Assembly: GCA_014898425.1 (NCBI GenBank)
Contig: RCSZ01000015.1
Span: forward strand, 1,724,164-1,788,163
DNA length: 64,000 bases
Direction: 5' to 3'
Source of the DNA: Botryotinia globosa
Taxonomy: Eukaryota; Ascomycota; Leotiomycetes; Helotiales; Sclerotiniaceae
Shown: piece after piece, positions 46,832 to 59,021 of the stretch
How the letters are laid out: each line of letters opens with the position of its first letter
Position numbering within the stretch: the stretch's first letter is position 1
Notes under the pieces: generated by a model
Databases searched by the model: none
The model's input: only the letters and a program-made list of their open reading frames with translations
What the model was told of the DNA's origin: nothing
Translations under genes and position numbers: made by a program

Positions 46832-47270
46832 CTAGTCCATAGTTTCCTCACTATCCTTGGAGGTATTCAGAGGTTTGCTTGCCGCTCCGCTCATCCGAAT
46901 TGCAACGATTAGACTAGGAGGGCCTTCGGGGGGGCTTTCTTCAATGTCTTTATGATATCGCAACACATGACCACCTTCAGCCAAAACTACCCTAACTTGG
47001 AACCAATCGATATTCTAGTTCAGCTTGAAGATCAACAAGACCTCTCTGAGTTTATCTAACCGCTTCCTACCTAATCTCTCCTACCTCTGGCCACAAACTT
47101 TGAACCTCAGCAACAACATCCTGTGCCTCCTCAATAATGAAGTCTCTATCCACCTCACAAAAATTGCGATGTGCAATCCAATAAAGCAAAGAACAATATT
47201 CGAAATCTACGATCGCATCTTTGACAAATACTTCTATATCTTGCAGCATTAATTTGTTGAGATCAACCAT
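46832..47270 (-). pseudogene. Possible protein-gene relic inside the AT-rich repeats
   Basis: Two minus-strand coding-like pieces lie in different frames. 47270-47067 encodes 67 protein-like residues (MVDLNKLMLQDIEVFVKDAI, then AQDVVAEVQSLWPEVGEIR). 47014-46832 encodes NIDWFQVRVVLAEGGHVLRY and then IEESPPEGPPSLIVAIRMSG. Stops and a frame change separate them, and the GC content is higher than in the flanking repeats. No family is recognised. Confidence 0.3.
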
Positions 47271-47449
47271 AAAGATTTATGCCAGTTTGAAAAGCAACTT
47301 GGAGATAGGCTGATAGGCTCGCTTCTCTTCAAGGCAACCTGTCTCTCTGTGCGTGTTGTCAGGATATCTGGTCAACATGCAGTAGCAAGTGCTTGCCGTC
47401 CCCAAGTAGTTTTCCTTGTATTCAGATACAGGATTCTAATACTTTCAAT

Positions 47450-47665
47450 ATCTATTTTGAATTTGATAATCAGATACTATTAATATTCAAAATCAGCTTA
47501 GATATTTCAATATCTTCAATAACCAGATTCGAATTCAACAATCAAATATTATTAACAGTTAAGATCAAGTTAGACATTTGAGACTTTCAGTAACAGGACT
47601 CGAGCACGACAGCCAGATACCAGGTAGTTAGTATTCTAAATCGGATCCGATATTGGAGATAGATG
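47450..47665. repeat. Degenerate AT-rich repeats (second block)
   Basis: Further copies of the same 65-70-bp unit: TTTGATAATCAGATACTATT near 47462, ATTCAACAATCAAATATTAT near 47532, and a more diverged, GC-richer copy near 47600. The unit ends in a sequence shared with the first block (GATATTNGAGATAGAT at about 46722 and 47651). Confidence 0.55.
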
Positions 47666-47770
47666 TGGGAATCTATTTTGGTGTATGGTTTTTCGTGCAT
47701 ACTTCAATTTGTTTAATCTTTTTATAGGATTATATTCGGAAACTCGACAACAACAAGAACTCCCAAAAAA

Positions 47771-47842
47771 GGTTGCATGGTGTAATGGTTAGCACGTCGG
47801 ATTCTGATTCCGGAGATATTGGTTCGATTCCTATTGCGACCT
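47771..47842 (+). tRNA. tRNA-Gln (anticodon CTG), no intron
   Basis: 72 nt. Acceptor GGTTGCA pairs with TGCGACC (one G-T), discriminator T. The D arm has the conserved AATGGTTA. The anticodon stem TCGGA/TCCGG encloses loop TTCTGAT with anticodon CTG. The T loop is the standard TTCGATT, with one T-T mismatch in its stem. It looks functional. Confidence 0.9.
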
Positions 47843-48256
47843 TCTCTCACGAAGGTTGCTCGCTACTTCAGTTCGACCCTGAAGCTCAACCGCGGTTTCT
47901 TTTTTTGCTCTTTTATTTGGATTTCTTTTTCAGTTGTATGTCTCTCTCTCCCTCCCTACCTCTCGCGCATCGTGGAGATGTTGAGTTTTTCCTACTACTG
48001 TATGAATCCACTTTTACAAACCTAGCGGGTGCAGATGCATGTGTCATATTACGTAATCTAGATAGACCCCGCGAATCGGCCACAATTTTTTCTCGGATCT
48101 TTTAGTGCGGGCAGGCACTCTTTGTATTTTTGATTTCGCATGCCACCTTAGGTTGATCATTTCATAATTTATTTCTCCCAGCTGCCCATTTCTTTGAATA
48201 CCACCACATTTCTACCACAACATCATTTCTAATCATATTAAAAGAAACTTATCAAA
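47843..48256. other. Short intergenic region before the deoxyhypusine hydroxylase gene
   Basis: It holds a T-rich run after the tRNA (about 47900-47935) and the promoter and leader of the next gene. Confidence 0.5.
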
Positions 48257-49433
48257 ATGGCTCCATCAGCAACATCTCCCGCTCCAGAGGAGACTACTAC
48301 AACCGCTACCATCCTCAGTTTGCGCAAAACCCTTTGCTCAGAAGCCCAACCTATCGGTCTCCGATTCCGCGCCCTCTTTTCCCTTAAACATTTCGCATGC
48401 ATGTCATCTTCACCCTTGAATGTTCCCGCCATCGAAGCCATTGCAGCTGCATTTGCCTCTCCATCCGCGCTCTTGAAACATGAGCTTGCCTATTGCTTGG
48501 GTCAGACCAGGAACCTTGAGAGTTCCAAATTCTTGAGAGGGGTATTGGAGAATCGAGAGGAAGATAGTATGGTTAGACATGAGGCTGCTGAGGCACTGGG
48601 TGCTTTGGCAGATAGGGATTGTCTGCAGTTACTCAAAGAGAGGAGAGACGATCCCAATGAGCCGGTCGAGGTTAGGGAAACGTGCGAATTGAGTGTTGAG
48701 AACATCGAGTGGGCACATTCGGACGCTGGTAAAGCAGAAAAACTACGACAATCGTGAGTGCACATCTCATATGTTTCAGAAGAACAGAACATGCACATAG
48801 CAGAGGTAGCATAGCGATATGCTCCAATTTTCCAATGCCGGAGAGAGTTCTTCTATAAGTTGCTTGGGATTCTTTTTGCATTGCATTACTGACAATATCG
48901 TCAACTATAGGGATTTCGCGTCTATTGACCCTGCTCCACCAACCGCAGAAGAGAACTCAGAATCACTATCAGTCGAGAAACTTGAGGAAACCTTTTTGAA
49001 TACTAAAGTTCCTCTATTCATCCGATACAGAGCCATGTTTGGTCTCCGAGATCTTGCATCACCCCCAGATCTTCCTACCGCCGTCCCTGCTGTTCTTGCC
49101 TTGGCTAAAGGCCTCCATGATAAATCTGCACTTTTCAGACACGAAATCGCGTTCGTTTTTGGACAATTGTCTCATCCAGCATCCATTCCTGCCCTTACTG
49201 ATTCTCTGAGTAATTTGGAGGAAGTCAGTATGGTCAGACATGAAGCGGCCGAGGCTTTGGGAAGCTTAGGTGACGAGGAAGGCGTCGAAGATACCCTCAA
49301 AAAGTTCTTGAACGATAAGGATTCGGTTGTCAGAGATAGTGTCATCCTTGCGTTGGATATGGCGGAGTTCGAGCAGAGTGGAGAGACCGAGTATGCGCTG
49401 ATCCCAGAGAAGGAAGCCGTCGCAGCCGCATGA
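48257..49433 (+). CDS. lia1: Deoxyhypusine hydroxylase (HEAT-repeat, di-iron)
   Basis: Hydroxylates the deoxyhypusine residue of translation factor eIF5A, completing hypusine. Exons 48257-48753 and 48911-49433 flank a 157-nt intron starting GTGAGT, giving 339 aa. The protein is two arms of HEAT repeats. The four strictly conserved His-Glu metal-binding motifs are all visible: [12 protein letters not shown] and [15 protein letters not shown] in the first arm, [12 protein letters not shown] and [15 protein letters not shown] in the second. The end ([17 protein letters not shown]) is typical. The start is [13 protein letters not shown]. The gene is convergent with rpa12, 192 bp apart. Confidence 0.95.
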
Positions 49434-49625
49434 GTCTTCTTATTTTTTCCAAATAAACTCGGCGTATTCATTCTACTAAAATAGACGGCTGGTGCCAAAG
49501 TGCTTGGCCCATTAAAATATCACTACTTCTTTATACCAAACACCAGATAAAAAGTTTCCCATACCATATGATATATGTAATTCGTGAATCGTGAAGTAAC
49601 ATGTCCATGCGCCGTGCGTCGCAAA

Positions 49626-50112
49626 TTAATTGTTCTCGGTCCACCTAGTATTCATCAGTAGGGAAAGAACAATTGTATCGATACAATGCAAACTTACTTG
49701 TTTCCACAGGTACAGTTGTAGAAAATGGTACTTCCTTCATCCGCACTTCTCAATTGTACGGCTGTGAATCTGACCTCCTTCGCGCCACATTCTGGGCATG
49801 GTGTTTTACTCATTGCTTGATTCTCGTAATCAGACTTCTCTACCGTTTGAACAACTGATCTTTTTTGGCGCAATACTGAGGGGAAGGATGCTTCTTTGGT
49901 TCTCGTCTCGATTGTTTGTGAAGCAGTGTCTAGAAGTAAAGTTTGATCAGTACCATTCACTCTGACAATGGTAAGAAACATATTGCGCTGCGCGTACCTT
50001 TATTTTCAGCTCCACAGCAATCGCATGTTAGAATAGTGTTCTTATTACCAGTAGAACTTTCCAACAGATTGCCACAATCCGTACAAAATACTAGAGATCC
50101 GACTGCAGACAT
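49626..50112 (-). CDS. rpa12: RNA polymerase I subunit RPA12 (A12.2)
   Basis: Small zinc-ribbon subunit of RNA polymerase I that supports transcript cleavage and termination. Exons are 50112-49998, 49929-49698 and 49644-49626 (19 nt), giving 121 aa, the family length. The N-terminal zinc ribbon is FCTDCGNLL with CDCCGAEN. The C-terminal TFIIS-like ribbon is PCPECGAKEVRFTAVQLRSA, with the acidic hairpin RSADEGSTIFYNC and CGNKWTENN at the end. The start at 50112 (MSAVGSLVF) is chosen because the longer open frame would add unrelated residues. It is divergent from the cohesin loader gene. Confidence 0.93.
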
Positions 50113-50524
50113 CTTGGAGTTCTGTTTGATTGTCAAGTTTTGAAGATTTTGGTGTTTTGATGTTTTTTGGGTGCTCCTCAAAAATAAAATTCTACATTTG
50201 CAAGGTATGCATGCAAGGCCCAAACGAAATGAAGAAAGCCGCTAGTGACGGCCCATCCAATCCAGATCTTTAGCACAAGGCTGCCTACATAAGTTGTAAC
50301 GGACGGCTACCAATAATAATATTCAATGTGAAGTCGAATCGGTCGTTCGTCGACAACCTTTATTATGCTCCAAGAGAAACAGTATGTCTTGCGGATAACG
50401 ACTTTGGATTGTACAACGATATGATCTTGTAAATTAATCTATTGGATCTTCAATTTCCCACACACCTCTACGAGCCTTCCGGCCTTGCGCCCATCCACGC
50501 CTCACTACGCCGAACAAGTTCACC
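50113..50524. promoter_or_regulatory. Divergent promoter region between rpa12 and the cohesin loader gene
   Basis: 412 bp shared by two divergent nuclear housekeeping genes. No specific element is claimed. Confidence 0.5.
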
Positions 50525-53500
50525 ATGGATTCAAGTAATGGATATGGATATGGATATAGCTATGGCTATAACTACCAAAATGGCCATAATGGGACAGATG
50601 GCGCGTCTTCAACAAGTGAAACCCGTCAAATGAGGCCACGGCCATTCACCGTCGATGAAGCTCTTCCATATTCACCTTTTTCCTCTGTCGTTCCTTTCAA
50701 TTCTGGTACCTTGCCTTCTCTTCACTTTTCAACCTATCCTATCCCCAATTACTATTATCAGTTCTTCTAACAACACTAATAAACCTACAGATATTATCCC
50801 GTTACCTACAATAGGACTTGGTTCTTCCTCTTCATTATTTTCAAATGCAGCAGAAATTCAACAAGGCAGAGGAAGTCTAGAAAGCTTGAACGCCGAAGCA
50901 ACGAACCCATATCAGACCTCGCAGCGCCTGCAACGAACTCTGAAAGATCTCGAACAGTTGCTCAAACCAGAAGACCATACAATATAGTAAGTTCGAAATC
51001 CAGCAAACAATTCGATCTGACTGACGTTCAAAAAAGTAACTTCAAGATCGGATCAAAGATCGCATCTGTTCCTGATGCTACTCCTTTGAAACCAAACCTT
51101 TCACCCTTTGCGCAAATGCTATACGACTCAACTAAGGTGGAGTATAAGACTGCGGAGCGTCTAGAAGTGGCAGCTATGAGGCATAAAATCCAGAAGCAGA
51201 GAACCAAGTCGCAGTCGAAGTCGAGAAATCAAAGTAGCAGCTATGGAAATACGAACTCGCAGGCCCATGTTGTGAATACAAACGCTACTATATTTCCTGA
51301 AGCCACTACTACGAAGCCTGCTGCTGAACATGCGAATGTCCCGCCTAAAGCAAAGTCACAAATCGCGGTCGAAATTCCTTTGCCAAAGGCACTTGCGCCT
51401 ATTCACAAACAAAGTCCAAGCCCTGCGTCAAATTCACATGTGAAGATCAGTCCCAAAATATCGCATATTCAATCGTCGGTTGCTCCTTCACAAGTTGCAC
51501 CGGCCGCTTTTCAGGATAGCAAGCAAAGTCAGAATATTCCACCTTATCCCTCACAACCAGGCATATCCGTTATCATTCCGCAATCACAGATAAAACCAGA
51601 AGAGTACAAGGTTGTAGAACCTCTTCCAGACTCGCCTGAAAGTCCCGGTAAGAACCGAAGACGAGCGGGCTCCGATGAATATGAAGGGAATGTTTCCGGA
51701 GTGATCGACCAAAGAGAGAAGGCCGATATTGCCGCGCGAAACCTTCGAGAATATCTTCAAGATGTTTTCGAAGCCGAAAATCAATTCCAGCCTGAAACTA
51801 ACATCTCTAGCAATTTCCTTGTTTCGACGAACGAGGGAATCGGCCTTGCGGCTAATACTCAAACGCGGCTCGAGGGCCTCTTGAACAGAATTATTGAAGT
51901 TGGCAGAATCAAGCAGGTTCCCTTGGAAGACTTGATTCGAATTCAAAAATTGTCTGAAGCTGCTTTAAAAGAAGCCGAGACACTCGACTTGAAGATCGAC
52001 GAGGAAATGGGAGAGTCAGATGTCGAAAGTCTGTTTTTACAGATTTCGAATGCAGAACTTGGACTCAAATCTGCTCGAACCTCGCTCAGAGTTATGACTG
52101 GCGGGCGTGACGAGAAGCAGCTGTACTCAGAAGACCTAATTCAGTCCGCTTTGAATGCCTTTAAAAACATCATGGAGAATTTCATAATTCCGATTGTGGA
52201 ACTTCGAAGCACGGGGTCGACTTCAACATTGTTCAAGCTACTTTCTGCTCAGAAGAAAGCTATTCTTAATTTACTTGCGCAATGCAGACGCCTTTTGTCA
52301 CTCATGGCAGTTCTCGTGGCCAGTATTGATCTATCTGAAACGGTCATCAACAGTCTTGAGTATGCAGCTTCCAAATTGATATTTGTCGAGAATGCTCATG
52401 CAGAGAAAGACTCCGTACTTGGTATCCCCAAATTCGACAATCTTAGAGTCATAGCGATGGATGTACTTGCACAAGTATTCAATAACAACCCGAAAGAAAG
52501 AGCAGAAATCTTCAATGAAATTCTGACATCCTTGGAGAAGCTTCCTGTTACCAAACAGAGCGCTCGGCAATTTAAATTGGCTGATGGGGGAAGCATTCAA
52601 CTTGTCTCGGCTTTGATTATGAAGCTGATTCAGACAAGTGCCAGCAAAACGGATGATGCGAAAGAGAAGCGAAGACGAAAGGCCCAAGATGCTCTAACTG
52701 GAGATGATGAGGTACAAGAGGATAGAATCAATGATGCTGATAATCGTCGGCGATACGATACAGAAAGAAGAGCGATCGAGCAGAACGTCACAGCGATTCA
52801 AGAGCTGAAAGACTGCGGAGCTTCACTACTGGAAAGTGCGACACAGAACACAGGATATGTGGTCAATTTCATTGTTAGTAGAGCAATTAAATCTACGAAG
52901 AATGGCGATACACCATACCGGAATCTGCTAGATCTCTTCGTCGAAGACTTTGTTACATGTTTGAACTCACCGGACTGGCCCGCTGCAGAACTGCTCTTAC
53001 GCCTATTCCTCTTCAAAATGGTTCAGCTTGCTGAAGCGGAAAAAACCCCTGCTCCTGCCAAGAACATGGCCCTTGATCTTCTTGGGTCAATGGGTGCAGC
53101 AATCTCGGAATTGCACTTTCATGTTCGAAAGAGTGCCGCCTCGCTTGAAAATCGAGATGGTCGTATGGGACAGTCTCTTTCAAGAATGGTTGAAGAATCA
53201 CTTAAACACGAAGCAAATACTCATGAGATTTTGACATGGGGTGGACCTTACTTCATGTGTCTAGATTTCATGGAAGATCGCTGCTTTGCTGATCCTCAGT
53301 TAGCAAGCAGCATTTCTCTCATGATTGTTGAATGGGCTTCAAAATTGGCAGACGAATACGACAACATTCTTGATAATGATCCTGATCACGAGCGTATTGA
53401 GGAGAACTATGGGAAAGTGGCATACCGACTTAGAATGATGATCACAGATAAAAAATGGTTTTCTACCGAATATGGTCATGGCTCGGTTGACCCAAGTCAT

Positions 53501-56323
53501 GCCCGCTTGGCTTACTCTGTGACCTTGTTGCATTCAACCTTCTGCACATCTTTCAGTCGCGTGCTTGACATTCTACTTCGGTCAATGTTCAGCGAACAAG
53601 CTACTGTCAGAAGTAAGAGTCTGAAGAGTGTAAATCAGGTTTTGGAAACAGATCCAACCATCCTTGAAAGAGAGCCTACCGCCAAGCAAATGATTTTGAG
53701 GTGCTCGAATGATCCTTCAGTCGGTGTCAGAGATTCGGCATTGGGTCTCATTGGAAAATGTATCTCACTGGTACCATCACTCGAGGTGGAGATGACTCCT
53801 AGTATTCTTCACCGTGTCAATGATAGTGGTGTCGGTGTTCGAAAACGAGCTATGAAACTATTAAAAGACATCTACTTGAACAACACTAACAAAGATGTCA
53901 GAGCCTCAATTGCAGATGCTATTCTATACAGAGTCACCGACCTTGATGATAGTGTTCAAGAATTGGCTCGTTCAACAATCGAGGAAGTTTGGATGTTACC
54001 TTTCTACAAAATAACTGGATCTGAAGATACATCGGTTCAAGCAAAACTTGCCATTTCAGATCATGTTACCTTGATCATCAAGACGGCTCAAAGACAGAAT
54101 GGAACCTCTGGCGTGTTAGACAAAGTGCTCCAGAATCTACTTTCACCAAAGTCAAAATACCCCGAGGCCAATTTCAAGGTCTGCAAAGCACTTGTTGCTG
54201 CTATGTTCGAGACAATTATTGATAATGCCGCTTCCGAGGATTCCGATGCACCAAATCTTCGGGAATCTCTAGAAGTACTCACCATATTTGCCAAGTCCAA
54301 TGCAAATCTATTCACAGCTGATCAAATCCAATTATTACAACCATATGTTGCAAATGTCGGTAGCGGTGATGAAGCTGCTATCTATCGTTCAGTTGTCATC
54401 ATATTCCGCTATGTCCTTCCTAGTTTACCCAAGGTTCAACATGGTTTCCTCACTGAAATTAGGAAGCATCTCTTGCCAACTATGACACGCAGTCCCAAAT
54501 CTATTTTAGATGACATTGTTGCATGCTTATGGATCATTAGTAGTGTTCTTGATGATTATCATAACTTAACAAGAGTTGTATTATCTAGTTTGGCTGGTAT
54601 TCAGAAGATGAAAGGCATCGATTTGAACGATCCAAAACGAGCTGATCTTGTTAAGAAACTGACAAAACTTCTCCTTATTTGTGGCATGTGTGGTAAGCAC
54701 TGCGACCTTGATCCTCAGCATGAGATTTTCAAAGAGAAGGAGTTTCCGAAGATGAAAGGCAACTCGGTTTCGAAGTTGATGGTTGATACATTTGCTCCAT
54801 TTGCAACTCCTTCTCAGCCTATGGAAGTTCGGAAGCATGCGCTTGACGCAATGGGTATGGTCTGTCAATCTTGGCCGAAGAACTTTTCCGCCGCCAACGT
54901 TTACACTACGTTCATCCAAGTATTTAGTGATCAGGATTTGGAATTAGAGACGATCGTGATGAGAGCCTTCAAAGAATATCTTTCGATTGAGGAAAAGCGA
55001 TCAGAAGAAAGTGGCGATGGTGCGGTCGGCACTGGTACAGATTCAAAGGCAAAATTGGGTGTCATGGGCGGCAGTCAAGGTGACGGTGTTGCATTGGATA
55101 TCGCACAGAGATTCTTAAAAGATATTGCTCGCATCGCGCTTGGTAGCCAAGATAAGGAAGCACTTCTTGCTGCAGAGGTCGTGGCAAGCATAAATAGACA
55201 AGGTCTTGTTCATCCCAAGGAAACCGCTTGCACTCTCATTGCCCTGGAAACTTCACCTACCAGCAAAATTGCTGACATTGCATTCAGGGAGCACAGGGCT
55301 CTTCATGAGAAGCATGAGACAATTCTTGAGAAGGAATATATGCGAGCTGTTTTGGCTGCGTACGCATACCAGAGAGATGTAGTCAAGGACACTCATGGTG
55401 CTACACTTAATCCCTTCACTTCGAAACTGTGGATGATGATTGAAATCATGAAAATTAGTAAGGTCAAGAACCGAAAGAAATTGTTCGATAGCCTATGCTC
55501 GCGAATTAATTTTGACCCGGCAAAACTCGACGCCATTGAAGATCTACCACATCATTTGGATTTCGCGCAATTCATCATCGAGAATCTCGCTTTCTTCGAA
55601 TATCAAACCGTGGATGAGTTACTGTCAACTATCGATTCGATGGAGAAATTGGTCGCGGGTACAGGTACGGGTATTGCTCATGCGATTGAGACGGAGGTTC
55701 TTCAAATTAGCCTCGACCACCCAGCAAATGAAACCGATGCAAATGGTCATATTCATCCAGACGTACCAAAGCGAGATTCAATGCGCCTACAACAGCTCAC
55801 TGCAATATCAATCATGCTTACGAATTTGTGGGAGGCTCGTACATATCTTCGTCGTCAGTTTGGATTGATGAATAGAGATGGAAAAGTTAAAGGTGTAATC
55901 AAAGATCTCAGTCGGGCTCCAGTAAGGGTAACAAGCGTCTCCGGAGATAAATTCTGGAGTGAAGTTTGCGGTAGAATGACTAGTTGCGAGTCTGAGGGAA
56001 AAATGGAAGCGCAATGTCGAGCCTTTGTGGAACTACTCAATGTCGATCACGACTTCAAGGTCTCAGCAGAAAATGACGAGATTGATGAGAGAGGCAGAAT
56101 GAGCACGCCAAGCGACGACGAAGATGGCACCCCTGGTCCGCCGGGTGGCAGCGGAAGAGGCCGTAAGAGGAAGGCTGGCAGCAATGGAGTGTTAGGCGTG
56201 CGAAAGAAGCGAGCTAGGTCCAGTTCAATCTCAAGAGGACGAGGTAGACCAAGAGGAGCGAGTTTCATTTCCGGAAAGGGAGCTTCTGTTGAGCATAACG
56301 ATGAAGGCGAGTGGGATAATTAG
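50525..56323 (+). CDS. scc2: Cohesin loading factor Scc2/Mis4/Nipped-B
   Basis: Large subunit of the loader that puts cohesin on chromosomes. Exons 50525-50705, 50791-50986 and 51037-56323 join in frame to 1887 aa. The N-terminus is unusual: a tyrosine/glycine run (GYGYGYSYGYNYQNGHNG), then a disordered serine/proline/glutamine-rich region to about residue 350. From there HEAT repeats fill the protein, with FSEQATVRSKSLKSVNQVLE, DPSVGVRDSALGLIGKCISL, DSGVGVRKRAMKLLKDIYLN and DSVQELARSTIEEVWMLPFY typical of the Nipped-B hook. NLAFFEYQTVDELL is another family landmark. The tail is basic and probably disordered (GRGRKRKAGS, KKRARSSS, SRGRGRPRGA), fitting DNA or nuclear binding. Confidence 0.95.
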
Positions 56324-59021
56324 GTCCAACCGCTCCAACATGATTCTGGAGAGGAGTTTGCTTGTGGCGTTCGCTTGGCTTCTAAAGTATGTTCATTGGC
56401 GGTTTGGGATGGGAAAGGAATTACATTTTTATCATTTGAGATACCTGAACATTCATACCATTGGATGTCACTTTATGCTGGATTTATTTCACTGGGAAGG
56501 ATTATTGAATCGGGAAGTGCTACATAAACATTTCAGTATCATGGGAATACAGGTCGGAAGGGTCTACCCGGCATGCCAAAATGGCTCAAAATCTAGCTTG
56601 GTGCTTGGATGAATTGGCCACATAGAATCAATAGATATCTTTGGTTGATTTGATCAATCATATCATACATTAGCAAATAGTATTAATAGAAGGTAACATT
56701 TAATAATTCAACGTTCAATATGAAGGACGAGCAACTTCCGGAGCTCGAAAGTCTTTTGATTGTAAGGGAAATCACTTTACAGGTTCTGTATCGTATCATC
56801 AGATGGCCAAAGTGTCCAGCAAGAGAACCGAGGAACCGAGGCTCATAAACATGATTGAACGAGTTCCAACGAGGGATTATCCGAATGATGTAAACAATCG
56901 CAAGGAATTGTTCTGTGAGGAGTATGGATGAGGCTAAAAAAGTGTTCTATAGATGGTGGAAGTGAAAGAGGAGTTGATGTGGACGGATTAGATTACTTTA
57001 TCTTGGGGACCCGGCAGTTCGTATCGTCTTCCTATCTAGAAAAGACGTTGATTCTTAATTTTAAATCTGGAGTTTCGACATCGAGCTTCGACATGCGATT
57101 GCTTTCTGGCAAAACCGATACACAACACGTCTAACCCTTACCTAAGGACAATATTGAAATAACAGTAAGGGGGTGGGAAGTGATAGATGTTTTAGACAAA
57201 GTCTCATTGAAACATTGCTTTTGTTCCGTTTTATCGCTATGTTCTGTACATGTTGCTGCACAGAGCAATATTTGGCCTGAACTTGAGCGTTTAATACATC
57301 TGACGTTCGAAAAATGACGTCGAGTCATGTGCGGAGGGGGCTTTGATGATTGTAGTCACGTGATTTTTGCGCTTCTTTCTTGGGTCCGCTCTAGACGATG
57401 AGGTCTTGAGCTGGTTGCTCATCTAGCGCTCGGTAAATCTCCAGAACGTTGAATAGTTTCGATCCGGCACTCGTATTTCGGGAAATTCGGGAAATAGATG
57501 TCTATTTGTCATATTATTGTGGAACGCAAAGTATTCCATTCGAATTACTGTATATATTTCTAGATCTTGAGATTGCTAGATGTATCTACCTAGGTACCTA
57601 TATATCTGAGTATGAAGCGATGACAAAGGAGTCGGTAATGAACCCTACTTTTTCCATTTGTGGTTGCCTGTGGGGATGAAATTGAATTATATTAGATGTG
57701 TAGGTATGTATGCTCATTCGCGATCTATTCGTCATAGAATAGATTGCATGAGTGGGTAATATAAAGAGTTGTATTGATCTAGAAGGGGCAGTAAGAGAAA
57801 TGATGTTTTATACTCCACTTTATTTACCATTCTATGGGTAAGCACCGCCTTCCTTCTGTCATGGTCCATGGACCTACCCAAGTCACATGGTTGTATCGCT
57901 GCGTTGGGTACAAAAGATATTGATTCTTAGTGTTCTACTACGGAAAATGGGTATTGAGCTATTAGCTGTATTCGGATAATATGAGAGATGATCTCTCGAT
58001 ACCCCACCCAAGTAGCTAATTACTCCACGGAAAAAACCCTTTGAAAAATACCCGTATAAACTCTACGGAGTATAGATTCAGTCTCTTGGTATTTAGGGTC
58101 TGGTTTCACAGAATAATTTTGCTAGAAAATCTGGGGTCAGATATGATGAAGCAGGCAGTGGTCTACCGAGATCGAATTCTTTAGACACAATAGTCTCGCC
58201 AATCGTAAAGGCCCTGGTTGCCAAGAGGGCGAATCTCTTAAATTTATAATTGCAGTCTGGAGAGACGACACATTATTTCTGGTGCTTTCAAGTCCTGACC
58301 CGGAAATTCGGAATTGATGATGAGTTTCGTGATCCACAGATCGACCACTAGGATTACATCTGGTTCGTCGTTTAATTGGTTGTCAAGAAATAGATGTCGA
58401 GGACTCAAACTTCAAAGTCCAAGCGGTCGCAAGTAGAGCAAGTGCAAAGTATGTATGTCAATTGATTGATCTTTTTCATCGGGGAATTTTATTGCATCAC
58501 TACATGCTAAGCAGAGGTCTTCCAAGTTCCTACCTATTTGCAGGATGCAGGTCTTACAGAATTCTTCCCCTTGCATAGCCGAGTATAATTATCACTATTA
58601 TCGCAGGACTAAAACTCAATAAACTGATAATGAGTCTTTCGGTATTTACTGCAAAAAGCTCTAGTTTGCTTCTGTTCTGCCCCAATCTCGGAAATTTCGA
58701 CGGAAATTAAGCAGAAATGGATTTAAACCCCTCTTTAAAAGTATCCACTTTGCCAATTCCCCAACTTGACATCAGAACTCATACGGTATGGTAACTATCT
58801 CTGCACGGATCGTCGAATCCCCTCGATTTGTCAATATGCCAAAACAACCTGAGTGTGGACGTCGAACGTGCAGTCGAGCCTTCATTCCCTCATATATGTG
58901 GAACCGCTTGGGGTCTAAATCTTAAACTTGTTAACGAAAGAGAATTCGACATCTGTATCTTATCATGGTTGATTCTCCTGAAGTCTGAACAGCTACTCAC
59001 TGCGAAGAGGTTGTTTACATC
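56324..59021. other. 2.7 kb intergenic region, no gene seen
   Basis: It lies between the cohesin loader and the rhodopsin-like gene. Open frames are short, without motifs or good splice junctions. Confidence 0.5.

Noticed and set aside
48754..48910. Longish intron of deoxyhypusine hydroxylase checked for a snoRNA
   Set aside because: There is a CTGA but no TGATGA-type box C paired with it, and no flanking stem.
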